Positions 15,801 through 23,843 are shown, numbered from the stretch's first letter. The stretch is 34,303 bases of DNA from Bacteroidales bacterium (GCA_017882335.1 JADGPR010000031.1:1-34303); one strand, 5' to 3'. A program made the numbers and translations. The notes: generated by a model not told the origin, from the sequence alone.

Positions 15801-17235
15801 TCCTGCTTTGGGATTTCTACCTATGGTCATTTCGACCTCTGCCGGGGCAGAAGTTCAAAAACCACTGGCAACGGTAGTGATCGGTGGTTTAATCAGTGCC
15901 ACCCTGCTTACCCTGGTTGTTCTGCCTGTGTTATACGTCATTTTTTCGACTGGGTTTCTCAAGAAGCTTTTTACCCGGACAACAATGAAAACTTTGGCAG
16001 GGCTCTTTTTGTTACTCATTCTTCCATCGATTATTAATACGACTTCAGCGCAGAATCCGAAAAAGGTCAGTTTACACGATGCCATACAGATGGCGCTCGA
16101 CAGTAATCTTTCCATCCGGTCGGCGACCTATTCGGTTGAGGTGCAGAAGGCGCTGAAGGGCGCATCATGGGACATCCCAAAAACGGTTATTGAAGGGCAA
16201 TACGGACAAATTAACTCCTATCAGAAAGACAATAGTTTGGTTGTGTCGCAGGCGTTCACTTTTCCCACTGTTTATATTAATCAATACAAACTTTCAAATG
16301 CCAATATTAAAAGCGCCGACTGGCAAATAAAGGGTACCAGGCTTGAGGTAGCCTCACAAATCAAACAGTTATACTGGCAACTTGCATATTTATATTCCAG
16401 GAAGCGACTGCTTGTTTATCAGGATAGTTTGTATTCCGGTTTTTTACATGCAGCTGAACTTAGGGCCAGGTCCGGCGAAACTAACCGTCTCGAAATGATC
16501 ACGGCAAGGACCCAAAGTCTTGAAGTAAAAAACCAGCTGCGACATGTGATGGTTGATGTGGGTATTTATAACCGGAAGTTGCAAACTTTGGTCAACTCGG
16601 GTGTGACGATATGCACCTCCGATACGGTTTTACACCGGATTGATTTCATTCCTATAAACGATAGCGCAACCTTGTTTACAAACCCCACCTTAGGGTACAT
16701 CAGGCAACAGGTAGAAGTGGCACAAATCGCCAGGCGCCTCGAACGCAGTCGGATGATGCCCGATTTAAGCGTCGGCTATTCCAGCCAAACCATCCTTGGT
16801 ACCCAGGAAATCAATGGAACAATCCGTACCTTCGATGCAGGATACCGCTTCACGAGCCTACAGGCCGGAATTGCAATTCCCCTCTGGTTTGGTTCTTCTG
16901 TTTCAAAAACCAAAGCCGCCAGATTGCAGGAACAGGTTTTACGGACCAATGCTGACAATTACGCCGTTTCACTGTCAAGTAATTACAGATCGTTGCTCGA
17001 TGAATATGCCAAATATTCCGCCAGCGTCGATTATTATGAACAGCAAGCCGTTCCTGAAGCTAACCTGATTATTGATCAGGCCACACGGAGTTACAAAGCT
17101 GGTGCACTCGATTACCTCGAATATGTTATCACCCTGAACAGGGCGCTGGATATCAAACAAAACTATCTTGATGCCCTTAATAATTACAACCAAACTATTA
17201 TCAACATCGATTTTATTACAGGTAAAATTTATTAA
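12844..17235 (+). CDS. CzcA-type heavy-metal RND efflux pump fused to a TolC-family outer-membrane protein
   Basis: 1463 residues combining two components of a tripartite exporter. Residues 1 to about 1045 are a complete HME-RND transporter: TM1 at about 14-32, two periplasmic loops, and TM4 with the proton-relay motif D400FGLIVDGAVIIVE413. That DFG-x3-DGA pattern is the one seen in divalent-cation (Co/Zn/Cd) pumps, whereas the Cu/Ag CusA type has DAA. From Met1048 the chain continues in frame as a TolC/CzcC protein with its own signal-peptide-like start (MKTLAGLFLLLILPSI, then TTSAQN) and long coiled-coil helices, ending at 1463. How one chain can span inner and outer membrane is unclear; internal cleavage near TSAQ or internal initiation at 15985 would solve it. 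The adaptor gene follows 12 bases later. Confidence 0.93.
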   Translation: MISRIIQFSIKNKFIVGLFVLALIGWGSYSLTRLPIDAIPDITNNQVQIISLAPSLAVQEVESFITAPIEVSVANIPDIIELRSISRLGLSVVTVVFKDGINVYWARQQLSERLKEAEDVIPAGLAKIELAPISTGLGEIYQYRLAVEKGYEKKYPPMELRTLQDWIVRREMLGTPGVADINSYGGFVKQYEIAVNPERLRGMNLTLTDIFRALEKNNENTGSAYIDKKPTAYFIRGIGLVKSLDDIEKIVVSTNHSGIPILIRDLATVQYGSATRYGALVVDTTEAVGGVVMMLKGANAHEVIDNVETRIQSIQKSMPQGVKIEPFLNRSDLVGRAIGTVSRNLIEGALIVIFILVLLLGNMRAGLIVASVIPLSMLFAISLMNLFGVSGNLMSLGAIDFGLIVDGAVIIVESVVHRISMSKHHHPGITRLSQQQMDENVFESAKRMMSSATFGQIIILIVYLPIMALVGIEGKMFRPMAQVVAFALLGAAILSLTYVPLASALFLSKKTEHKHNFSDTLMDWIHKAFNPVITFALGHKLLVSVSTFILFLFSLFVFNRLGGEFIPQLEEGDLAAGIITLQGGSLSNTIEMVEKANKILLDNFPEIKHTVCKIGAGEIPTDPTPMETGDYIITLKDKSEWTTAKTREELVAKMEEKLVVLAGVKFEFQQPIQMRFNELLSGSKQDIAIKIFGDDLNTLSGKAAEVEKIIRQIEGVSDINVEKVTGLAQVQVEYNRDRLAQYGLSVDDVNRVLKSAFAGSQAGVVFDQEKRFGLVVRLDKDYRQSLDDVKNLSVALPNGGQISFDQVAAIEIKSGPAQVSREDTKRRITIGFNVRNRDVQSVIAEVTKQIDTKVQLPTGYYVSYGGQFQNLVAAKNRLAIAVPVALLLIFVLLYFTFHSVKQTLLIYSAVPMSAIGGVFALWLRGMNFSISAGVGFIALFGVAVLNGIVLIAEFNRLEKEGVTDITERVLKGLRIRLRSIIVTGAAPALGFLPMVISTSAGAEVQKPLATVVIGGLISATLLTLVVLPVLYVIFSTGFLKKLFTRTTMKTLAGLFLLLILPSIINTTSAQNPKKVSLHDAIQMALDSNLSIRSATYSVEVQKALKGASWDIPKTVIEGQYGQINSYQKDNSLVVSQAFTFPTVYINQYKLSNANIKSADWQIKGTRLEVASQIKQLYWQLAYLYSRKRLLVYQDSLYSGFLHAAELRARSGETNRLEMITARTQSLEVKNQLRHVMVDVGIYNRKLQTLVNSGVTICTSDTVLHRIDFIPINDSATLFTNPTLGYIRQQVEVAQIARRLERSRMMPDLSVGYSSQTILGTQEINGTIRTFDAGYRFTSLQAGIAIPLWFGSSVSKTKAARLQEQVLRTNADNYAVSLSSNYRSLLDEYAKYSASVDYYEQQAVPEANLIIDQATRSYKAGALDYLEYVITLNRALDIKQNYLDALNNYNQTIINIDFITGKIY

Positions 17236-17247
17236 TCCACAAACATA

Positions 17248-18432
17248 ATGAAGACAGATAGATTCATTTCCGTTACTATTTTAATAATTCTACAAGGTTT
17301 ACTCTTCTCCTGTAATGGAGATAATAAAGCCAACCAACAAGTTAAAGAGACAGAGGTTTTGCCAGCAGATATCGTTGAATTAAGGGCCGACCAGATCAAA
17401 CTCGCGAACATTGAAACAGGAACCATTGAATTGCGTTCACTCAGCGGTAACCTCAAGGTGAACGGTTCGGTGGGCGTACCTCCCCAGAATCTTGCCACAG
17501 TTTGTATGCCCTTCGGTGGGTTTGTCAGAAGCGCCAACCTGATGCCAGGTAATGCAGTAACCAAAGGACAAACGCTTGCCATCCTTGAAAATCAGGAATT
17601 TGTAGATATTCAGCAGAATTATCTCGAAGCTAGAAGCAAATTCGAATTTGCCGAAGTCGAATATAAAAGACATACTGAATTATATAAAGAGGATGTGTAT
17701 TCACAGAAGAATCTGCAACAGGTTACTGCTGATTATAAGAGCCTGAAAGCCCAGGTCAGCGGGCTGGAACAAAAGCTTGCTCTTATTGGAATCAATCCGG
17801 CTAATCTTTCCGAAGACGATATCAGCAGGTCGGTCGCAGTGGTTTCACCGATAACGGGTTATGTAAAAGCGGTCAACATCAATATAGGAAAGTATGTATC
17901 ACCTACCGATGTGCTTTTCGAGATCGTCAACAGCGACAAACTCTACCTCGAATTAACCCTATTTGAAAAAGATGCCAATAAAATGTTTGCAGGTCAAAAA
18001 ATCCGTTTCTTTATTAACAATGAAACCGAACAGCACGAAGCGGTAATTTACCAGACGGGAAAATCGGTGAGTGCAGATAAAACCTATAAGGTATATGCCA
18101 CCGTTACAGGCACTTGCAAAAATGTGCTTCCCGGAATGTATGTGAATGCCATAATTGAGTCCTCAGCCTTACAGGTAACCGCCCTCCCATCGGAAGCTAT
18201 AGTCAGCTTTGATGACAAGGATTATATTTTCGTTTTTGAAAAAAACAAGGAAGAAAACGGCAAGCAGTTTACTGAATACCGTATGGTTGAGATTCACAAA
18301 GGGGTTACCGATGCTGGTTTTACAGAAATCGTACTGCCCGACGGGTTCGATTTAAAAGCAACCAAAGTGGTCATAAGAGGCGCATACAACCTGCTGTCGG
18401 CCAAGAAAAACGCTGGGGAGATGAGTTGTTAA
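17248..18432 (+). CDS. RND efflux periplasmic adaptor, CusB/CzcB family lipoprotein
   Basis: 394-residue membrane-fusion protein linking the pump to the outer-membrane channel. Residues 1-22 are a lipoprotein signal with lipobox LLFSC (Cys22), so it is likely anchored by lipid. Then come a split biotinyl-lipoyl domain (about 75-115 and 195-225; GGFVRSANLMPGNAVTKGQ and SPITGYVKAVNINIGKYV), a helical hairpin between them (about 118-185), and beta-barrel and membrane-proximal domains to the end. It lies 12 bases after the pump gene and completes the operon. No histidine-rich metal-binding N-terminal extension is seen, unlike some CusB proteins. Confidence 0.93.
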   Translation: MKTDRFISVTILIILQGLLFSCNGDNKANQQVKETEVLPADIVELRADQIKLANIETGTIELRSLSGNLKVNGSVGVPPQNLATVCMPFGGFVRSANLMPGNAVTKGQTLAILENQEFVDIQQNYLEARSKFEFAEVEYKRHTELYKEDVYSQKNLQQVTADYKSLKAQVSGLEQKLALIGINPANLSEDDISRSVAVVSPITGYVKAVNINIGKYVSPTDVLFEIVNSDKLYLELTLFEKDANKMFAGQKIRFFINNETEQHEAVIYQTGKSVSADKTYKVYATVTGTCKNVLPGMYVNAIIESSALQVTALPSEAIVSFDDKDYIFVFEKNKEENGKQFTEYRMVEIHKGVTDAGFTEIVLPDGFDLKATKVVIRGAYNLLSAKKNAGEMSC

Positions 18433-18450
18433 GAAAGAAATTCCCGATAA

Positions 18451-18489
18451 TTCTGCATTCTGCATTCCTGCATTCTGAATCCTGAATTG
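18451..18489. repeat. ATTCTGC tandem repeat between convergent genes
   Basis: Units ATTCTGC, ATTCTGC, ATTCCTGC, ATTCTGAATCC. It fills the gap between the adaptor gene (plus) and recQ (minus). A weak 6-base hairpin CCTGAA/TTCAGG overlaps its end, but there is no clear T-tract. Confidence 0.6.
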
Positions 18490-18494
18490 GATTT

Positions 18495-20399
18495 TCAGGC
18501 TCTCCAGAAATATTGCTGCTCTTTGTTCATCTCAATTTTGTCATTGTCGAGCAACCATTGGATGGCGCGGATAACTTTGTCTTCGCTTACTGAAGACACC
18601 ATGGAGACGATTTCCTCCAGGGAACTGGGTTTTGTTTTCAATAACGGTTTGATCTCCTTTAGTATGGAATTGAATTCAAGGTCGGTGAGTTCGATTTTAT
18701 TGCGCTGGATGCAGACATCGCATTTTCCGCAACGGCGGGAATCGGATTCCCCGAAATATTCCAGCAAGGCCTGACTCCTGCATTTATGTGTGGATTCTGC
18801 ATAATGGATCATGGACTCGGTCCGTTGCTGCGCATCCCGTAAACGGTTTTTGTAATATTCTGGCGATAAGGTTAGATCCTTGCTTTCGATGCGGTTCTCC
18901 GTGAATACGATCCGGGGATTATCCGTTCGTGGAACATAATCGATAACCTGTAGTTTTGAAAGTTTTACAAGAAACTCAATAACTTTATCGATTGTAAGGT
19001 TGGTGCGTTTAGCAAGGTCTTCTTCCCGGATGGGAGAGAACTCGGAAAAGATCCCGCTATATGACCGCAAGAGGGTTTTTATAAAAGGGTCGAAGAAAGC
19101 ATTTTCCACCTGGAACCGGTAGAGGGACTCTTTGTCTGTTTTTATAAAGATACGGGATGGGGTATGTACGGCTTCGCTCAATAAAAGGAATCCTTCTTTT
19201 TCCAGGAATTTCAATGCATTATAAGCGATGATGGGAGGGAAGTTGTAGTTCTCGCTGAAATCTCCGAGGTCGAATTCTGCCATATAATCTTTTCCGTTTC
19301 CGATTGGGATCTTCAGGTAGTTACCGAGTGCCTGGTAGATGTCTTTTATTTTCTGAAGTTCAGGATAGGTGGCTTTCAGGTTTTTCCTGGCTTCCAGGAT
19401 ATCAGCCTGTTCATAGAGCAGGATGGCAAAGGCAGGTTTCTCATCACGCCCGGCCCGCCCGGCTTCCTGGAAATAGGCTTCGATGCTGTCGGGCAGATCC
19501 ACATGGATGACAAAACGGACATTGGGTTTGTCGATCCCCATCCCGAAAGCATTCGTCGCAATGATGACCTGTTTCGTTTCTTTCATCCAGGCCTGCTGGC
19601 TTTTTTCCCGTTCTTTCGAATCCAACCCTGCATGATACCAGGTGGAAGGGATTCCCTGCCGCGTCAGGTATTCTGCAATTTCCTTTGTTTGTCGCCGGTT
19701 TCTCACATAAATGATCCCGGTTCCTTTCACCTTTTTGATAATATTCAGGATCCTCCGGCGCTTGTCTTCTTCCTTAAAAACAAAATAGGTGATGTTTTTC
19801 CGTTCAAAGCTTTTTCGGAAGACATTGGATGCACGGAAATGGAGTTTGTCCTGTATGTCAAGGATCACTTCCGGTGTCGCCGTTGCTGTAAGGGCAAGAA
19901 TCGGAATAGTAGGAAGGTATTCCCGTATCTCTGCGATCCTGAGATAGGGTGGGCGGAAATCGTATCCCCATTGCGAAATACAATGGGATTCATCCACGGC
20001 GATCAGGTTTACTTTTATCCGCTTCAGGGCATCCCGCATTTTATCGGTCGTCAACCGTTCGGGTGAAACATACAGCAGTTTGTTGTCGCCATACCGGCAG
20101 TTGTTGAGAGCCGATTCAATTTCGGCGGGATACATTCCGGAATGGATGGCTGCTGCTTTGATCCCTTTTTTCTTTAGGTTCTCTACCTGGTCCTGCATTA
20201 GAGAGATCAGCGGAGTGATTACCAGACACAATCCTTCATTTGCCATTGCCGGAACCTGGAAAGTAATGGATTTGCCGCCACCGGTGGGTAAAAGCGCCAA
20301 CGTGTCCTTGCCGTCAAGGACCGACTGGATGATTTCTTCCTGCAGCGGCCTGAAAGAAGAATAACCCCAGTATTTCAGGAGTATTTGGTTTATGGTCAA
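18495..20399 (-). CDS. recQ: ATP-dependent DNA helicase RecQ
   Basis: 3'-5' DNA helicase for recombination and stalled-fork repair. 634 residues: N-terminal Q-like motif FRPLQEEIIQ (16-25), Walker A LPTGGGKS (37-44), DEAH-type box DESH (136-139) followed by the RecQ aromatic-rich loop region CISQWGYDFRPPYL, helicase-C domain with ATNAFGMGIDKPNVRFVIH and QEAGRAGRD, and RecQ zinc-binding cysteines at about 540, 557, 560 and 563. A winged-helix region follows. No HRDC domain is apparent at the C-terminus. The start is TTG at 20399, giving the usual MTxxQILxKYWGY N-terminus. It lies 11 bases after citF on the same strand, so it may be read through from the citrate lyase genes although the functions are unrelated. 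Confidence 0.95.
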   Translation of the reverse strand: MTINQILLKYWGYSSFRPLQEEIIQSVLDGKDTLALLPTGGGKSITFQVPAMANEGLCLVITPLISLMQDQVENLKKKGIKAAAIHSGMYPAEIESALNNCRYGDNKLLYVSPERLTTDKMRDALKRIKVNLIAVDESHCISQWGYDFRPPYLRIAEIREYLPTIPILALTATATPEVILDIQDKLHFRASNVFRKSFERKNITYFVFKEEDKRRRILNIIKKVKGTGIIYVRNRRQTKEIAEYLTRQGIPSTWYHAGLDSKEREKSQQAWMKETKQVIIATNAFGMGIDKPNVRFVIHVDLPDSIEAYFQEAGRAGRDEKPAFAILLYEQADILEARKNLKATYPELQKIKDIYQALGNYLKIPIGNGKDYMAEFDLGDFSENYNFPPIIAYNALKFLEKEGFLLLSEAVHTPSRIFIKTDKESLYRFQVENAFFDPFIKTLLRSYSGIFSEFSPIREEDLAKRTNLTIDKVIEFLVKLSKLQVIDYVPRTDNPRIVFTENRIESKDLTLSPEYYKNRLRDAQQRTESMIHYAESTHKCRSQALLEYFGESDSRRCGKCDVCIQRNKIELTDLEFNSILKEIKPLLKTKPSSLEEIVSMVSSVSEDKVIRAIQWLLDNDKIEMNKEQQYFWRA

Positions 20400-20410
20400 T
20401 CCGGAGCGAT

Positions 20411-21973
20411 TTAAACGATCACTCTTCTGACAGAGTCAATGACAGTTCCGTCCACCCATTTTACGACGGCAACAATCTCGTCGCTGAATTTTGGTTTTTC
20501 CGGAACACCGCAGATCTTCTCTGCTTCCGCTTTCAATTCCTGGATCGTCCTGATAGGCAGTGCTGAGTTTTTCATCTTTTCGATGAGGTCCGTCCTTAAC
20601 GGATTTATTGCAATACCGCGTTCGGTGACGATTACATCGATAAGTTCGCCGGGTCCGCAAAGTGTTGTCACTTTATCCAGGATTACGGGGATCCGGTCTC
20701 GGAACAGGGGGATGGGAAGAATGGTGCATTTTGCGAAAAGGCAATTCTGCCATCCTCCGATACCATGAAGCAGATATCCATCGGAATGGGTGACGACATT
20801 GGCATTAAAGTTTACATCCACTTCTGTGGCGCCGAGGATGGTCACATCCACGAGGGAGGCAAAGTTCCCTTTTCCGTGATAATTGTAGGAAGTGAAAGGA
20901 CTTGTATTCACGTGATGCGGGTTTTCACGCATGGAACGAACCCCCTCGAGGTCGAAGGTCTGTCCATCGAGGATGTACTCGGTGAGTCCTTCTTCCAGCA
21001 TCTTCACAAGGTACTTATTGCTTCCTCCACGTGCGAATCGCGCTTTCCATCCGCGTTCGCGAAGAATATCCGCAAAGTAAATGCCGATGGACAGGGCTGT
21101 GCCGCCTGCACCGGCCTGGAAGGAGAATCCGTCGTGGAGAATCCCCGCCTCATTACAGAATTGTGCAGTCCATTCAGCCAGAAGCAAACGGTCGGGGCTC
21201 TTTGTTACTTCCGTGGTCCCGCTGATGATCTTTTCGGGAATCCCGATCTGATCCATCACGACCACATAATCCACGAGATTTCCATTGATCTGCCAGGGAA
21301 TACAGGGGAAGGGAACAAGATTGTCTGTCACCACAATCACTTTGTCGGCATACTGGCTGTCGGCCAGAGCAAAACCCAGCAAACCGCAGGCAGCCGGGCC
21401 GTTCACTCCATTTGAATTCCCAAATGGATCCGATGCCGGGGCTGCGATCACAGCGATATCGATGTGCACCTCGCCATCCTGAACAGCCTGGTAACGGCCG
21501 CCATGTGACCTGAGCACGCCCAGTCCTTTCATCTTTCCATTCGAGGTAAATCTTCCCAGCGCCCCGTTCATACTGCCTTCAATGTGATGGATCGTGCCAT
21601 CTTCAAGGTACTTTGTGAGCGGTTCATGGCATTGAAATGAGGCGGAAGGGAACCACATAAGGTCTTTAACGCCCATTTCTTTTGCAATATCAAATATCTG
21701 GTTGGCCACAAGATCTCCATTCCGGAAGTGATGATGGGTGGAAATGGTCATCCCATCCTTCAAACCGGATCGAACGAGGGCATCTTTCAGGTCGGTAACT
21801 ACCTTGTTGCCGTCATCCGGGTAATCTGCACAGGTAGCGATCAGGGGAGCCGCTTTTCTCCCGGTGGGCTTGAATTTCCCGATGCCCATATACGGAACTG
21901 CCGGCTTCCCGTTGAGGATGGTCGGGACGATACGCCCTGCTGCATTGGTTACGAGTTTATCATACTTGCTCAT
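20411..21973 (-). CDS. citF: Citrate lyase alpha subunit (citrate CoA-transferase)
   Basis: 520 residues, the normal size for CitF. It exchanges the acetyl-thioester on the acyl-carrier subunit for citrate in the first step of citrate cleavage to acetate and oxaloacetate. Recognisable family stretches are STHHHFRNGD near residue 78, AAPASDPFGNSNG, a glycine-rich FQAGAGGTALSIG near 285-297, and VTERGIAINPLR near 460. It overlaps the citD-citE fusion gene by 14 bases, indicating translational coupling. The ligase CitC and the prosthetic-group genes citX and citG are not in the window. Cytoplasmic. Confidence in the family is high; whether a full lyase is made depends on genes elsewhere. Confidence 0.95.
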   Translation of the reverse strand: MSKYDKLVTNAAGRIVPTILNGKPAVPYMGIGKFKPTGRKAAPLIATCADYPDDGNKVVTDLKDALVRSGLKDGMTISTHHHFRNGDLVANQIFDIAKEMGVKDLMWFPSASFQCHEPLTKYLEDGTIHHIEGSMNGALGRFTSNGKMKGLGVLRSHGGRYQAVQDGEVHIDIAVIAAPASDPFGNSNGVNGPAACGLLGFALADSQYADKVIVVTDNLVPFPCIPWQINGNLVDYVVVMDQIGIPEKIISGTTEVTKSPDRLLLAEWTAQFCNEAGILHDGFSFQAGAGGTALSIGIYFADILRERGWKARFARGGSNKYLVKMLEEGLTEYILDGQTFDLEGVRSMRENPHHVNTSPFTSYNYHGKGNFASLVDVTILGATEVDVNFNANVVTHSDGYLLHGIGGWQNCLFAKCTILPIPLFRDRIPVILDKVTTLCGPGELIDVIVTERGIAINPLRTDLIEKMKNSALPIRTIQELKAEAEKICGVPEKPKFSDEIVAVVKWVDGTVIDSVRRVIV

Positions 21974-23180
21974 ACGTTTCCCTCCAGTTTTCTATCAGTT
22001 TTCCCATCTTAACAGCTGAATTGATCGTATTCAGGGCTCTCTTTACAACCGGAGGATCAATCATTTTGGTTCCGAGCGAAACTACGCCAAGTCCCTGTTC
22101 GGTGGCCTTGTGAAAGGCAAACACGATCTTCTTTGCCTTTTCGATCTCATCAGTTGAAGGAGCGAAATTTTCATGGATCACTTTGATCTGCCGCGGGTGG
22201 ATACATCCCATTCCATCGAACCCCAGCGCTTTTGACATCAAAACATTCTGTTTCAGCCCTTCCATGTCGCCTACATCTGAAAATACGGAATCAATGGGTT
22301 GAATTCCCGCTGCCCTGGCAGCATTCACCACCATGCTCCGGGCCAGGAAGGATTCTGTTCCTTCTTTTGTCCTTTGGATGCCCAGATCGGCTGTATAATC
22401 TTCCAGACCGATGGCAATTGCAACTACGTTCTCAGCTGCGCTTGCAATTGCAAAGGCATTGATTACACCCAGCGCACTTTCGATGATCGGCATGATCCAC
22501 ACCGGGTTTTTTTGTTTTGTTTTCTTACGGATAGTATCAATCCGTTTGTTGATATCCCTGACCTGTTCAGGTTTCTCGCATTTCGGGAGAAGGATCAGAT
22601 TGGCATGATGCGGAATGACCCATTCAAGGTCATCAAGTCCTCTTTCTCCCTGGTTAATCCTTACCATCCGCTCGGCTCCGTAAAAGTCGATGCCGCGAAG
22701 GGCATTCCGGACCAGGTAACGGGCTTCGTCTTTTTTATCGGGGGCAACGGCATCTTCAAGGTCGAGGATAATCCCATCAGGGTGATGGATACCGGCATTG
22801 ATCATCAGGCTTGGGGAATTGCCAGGCAGGTATAGACGGGAGAAGCGGTTGCAGTCGTTTTGTGTGGTGTATCTGTTTTCCGGTAACAGGTCCGGAAGAA
22901 ATTCCTTGTCAGAGGGCACACGCTTTTTAACGGCAGCTTCGATCCTGGCTGTCAGAACCAACGGCAGCGCCCCTGAGTCTTCAATCTTCAGGGAAGCATT
23001 TTGAATTCCGAAAAAATGCAACACCTCTTCCGCCAGTTTCCGGTTCGCATTGCCGTACATGACCTCCACCTTGCTTTCCAGCAGGATATCCAGTCCCCCG
23101 CTATCCTTCAATTTAAAGGTGACAAAACAATCCGACCGGATCGTCTTGCCTTTGTTTCCTGTTGTGATGATTTCTCCCAT
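21960..23180 (-). CDS. citE: Fused citrate lyase acyl-carrier (CitD) and beta (CitE) subunits
   Basis: 406 residues. Residues 1 to about 95 resemble CitD, the acyl carrier of citrate lyase (ESKVEVMYGNANRKLAEEV, then IEDSGALPLVLTARIEAAVKK). From about 111 the chain is a standard CitE/HpcH aldolase barrel: LYLPGNSP, GIILDLEDAV, RMVRINQ, MPIIESALGV, GLEDYTADLG and GCIHPRQI. In separate CitD proteins the prosthetic-group serine lies near residue 14 just before an Asp; here the best candidate is Ser16 in RSDC, with uncertain alignment. Fusion puts carrier and citryl-lyase in one chain, next to CitF. First gene of the citDE-citF-recQ run; a perfect TAnnTTTG box lies about 32 bases upstream of the ATG. 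Confidence 0.9.
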   Translation of the reverse strand: MGEIITTGNKGKTIRSDCFVTFKLKDSGGLDILLESKVEVMYGNANRKLAEEVLHFFGIQNASLKIEDSGALPLVLTARIEAAVKKRVPSDKEFLPDLLPENRYTTQNDCNRFSRLYLPGNSPSLMINAGIHHPDGIILDLEDAVAPDKKDEARYLVRNALRGIDFYGAERMVRINQGERGLDDLEWVIPHHANLILLPKCEKPEQVRDINKRIDTIRKKTKQKNPVWIMPIIESALGVINAFAIASAAENVVAIAIGLEDYTADLGIQRTKEGTESFLARSMVVNAARAAGIQPIDSVFSDVGDMEGLKQNVLMSKALGFDGMGCIHPRQIKVIHENFAPSTDEIEKAKKIVFAFHKATEQGLGVVSLGTKMIDPPVVKRALNTINSAVKMGKLIENWRETYEQV

Positions 23181-23211
23181 AATAATTATCTGTATTTGTA
23201 GAATGGCATAT

Positions 23212-23219
23212 CAAAATTA
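23212..23219 (-). promoter_or_regulatory. Candidate -7 box (TAATTTTG) for the citrate lyase operon
   Basis: Minus-strand TAATTTTG, a perfect match to the phylum -7 consensus, 31 bases upstream of the citDE start codon. No clear -33 TTTG at the right spacing. Confidence 0.4.
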
Positions 23220-23262
23220 GGAAAAAGAAGTGAGATTGGTGGTTAGTTTGAAGAAAGTTGAT

Positions 23263-23297
23263 GCTGGATGCTGGATGCTGGATTCTGGATACTGGAT
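23263..23297 (+). repeat. Heptamer array (GCTGGAT)5, left arm
   Basis: GCTGGAT three times, then TCTGGAT and ACTGGAT. It lies 15 bases past the stop codon of the four-helix-bundle gene and is the inverted partner of the array at 23763-23811. Confidence 0.95.
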
Positions 23298-23312
23298 CGA
23301 GGAGCTGGTAAT

Positions 23313-23684
23313 TTAACAGCGATGTTCTCTTTTTACTGCTGAAATGAACCGGTTTATTTTCCTGCCTAATTCGTCTAACCTTCTCAAATATTGTTCATAT
23401 TTTTCTTTATCTGTTAAGGATTTTGTGAGGTATAGCGTTTTCAAATGATCAATGGTTTCATCATTTGAAGCCATTGCTATAACAAGAAACCTGATAAATT
23501 CAAGCTTATATTGTCTTCTTCCAAATCCTTCAACAATGTTGGCCTTGACTGATTTTATTGATCTTCTGATCTGGTTGCCAGTCTCATACATTTCAAATTT
23601 TGGAATATCGTTGATAGTTAACTGATGGATTTGCAAAACAAGTTTGTTTGCAATTTTCCAAATTTCAAGATCTTCATAATTCAT
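23313..23684 (-). CDS. Four-helix-bundle protein (23S rRNA IVS-protein / S23 family)
   Basis: 123 residues, all helical, of the family known as four helix bundle protein or 23S rRNA intervening-sequence protein (TIGR02436-like). Family marks: [17 protein letters not shown] at the start, then [20 protein letters not shown] at about residues 37-56, and [20 protein letters not shown] at about 62-81. The basic face of helix 2 suggests nucleic-acid contact; function is unknown in the family. Relatives occur inside intervening sequences of 23S rRNA genes, which are bounded by complementary ends. Here there is no rRNA, yet the gene lies between inverted GCTGGAT arrays (23263-23297 and 23763-23811). 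It is transcribed away from the LtaS-like gene and towards citDE. The low-GC composition relative to neighbours fits acquisition. Confidence 0.88.
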   Translation of the reverse strand: MNYEDLEIWKIANKLVLQIHQLTINDIPKFEMYETGNQIRRSIKSVKANIVEGFGRRQYKLEFIRFLVIAMASNDETIDHLKTLYLTKSLTDKEKYEQYLRRLDELGRKINRFISAVKREHRC

Positions 23685-23762
23685 AGCTTTTATTCACTTA
23701 ATCGCCCAAACCCAAAAAAGTAATACAATTAATTCAAAAACATTAAAATATTGTTGGTTATA

Positions 23763-23811
23763 GTCCAGCATCCAGCATCCAGCATCCAGTATCCAGCATC
23801 CAGCATCCAGC
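23763..23811 (-). repeat. Heptamer array (GCTGGAT)7, right arm (inverted)
   Basis: Seven units on the plus strand: GTCCAGC, ATCCAGC twice, ATCCAGT, ATCCAGC three times. Read on the minus strand they are GCTGGAT, opposite to the left array, so the two could pair as a stem of up to about 35 bases around the four-helix-bundle gene. Confidence 0.95.
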
Positions 23812-23843
23812 ATTCTGAAAACATTTTATCAACATTTGTAGTA

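Noticed and set aside
18480-18500. Terminator hairpin CCTGAA/TTCAGG between the adaptor gene and recQ
   Set aside because: Only six paired bases, overlaps recQ stop region, no T-tract.
20765-21415. 216-residue plus-strand open frame opposite citF
   Set aside because: Antisense shadow of a strongly conserved gene.
23313-23684. Avd accessory protein of a diversity-generating retroelement
   Set aside because: Avd is also a four-helix bundle, but there is no reverse transcriptase and no template/variable repeat pair nearby.
23263-23811. Target-site duplication around the heptamer-bounded block
   Set aside because: No convincing direct repeat is visible outside the arrays.
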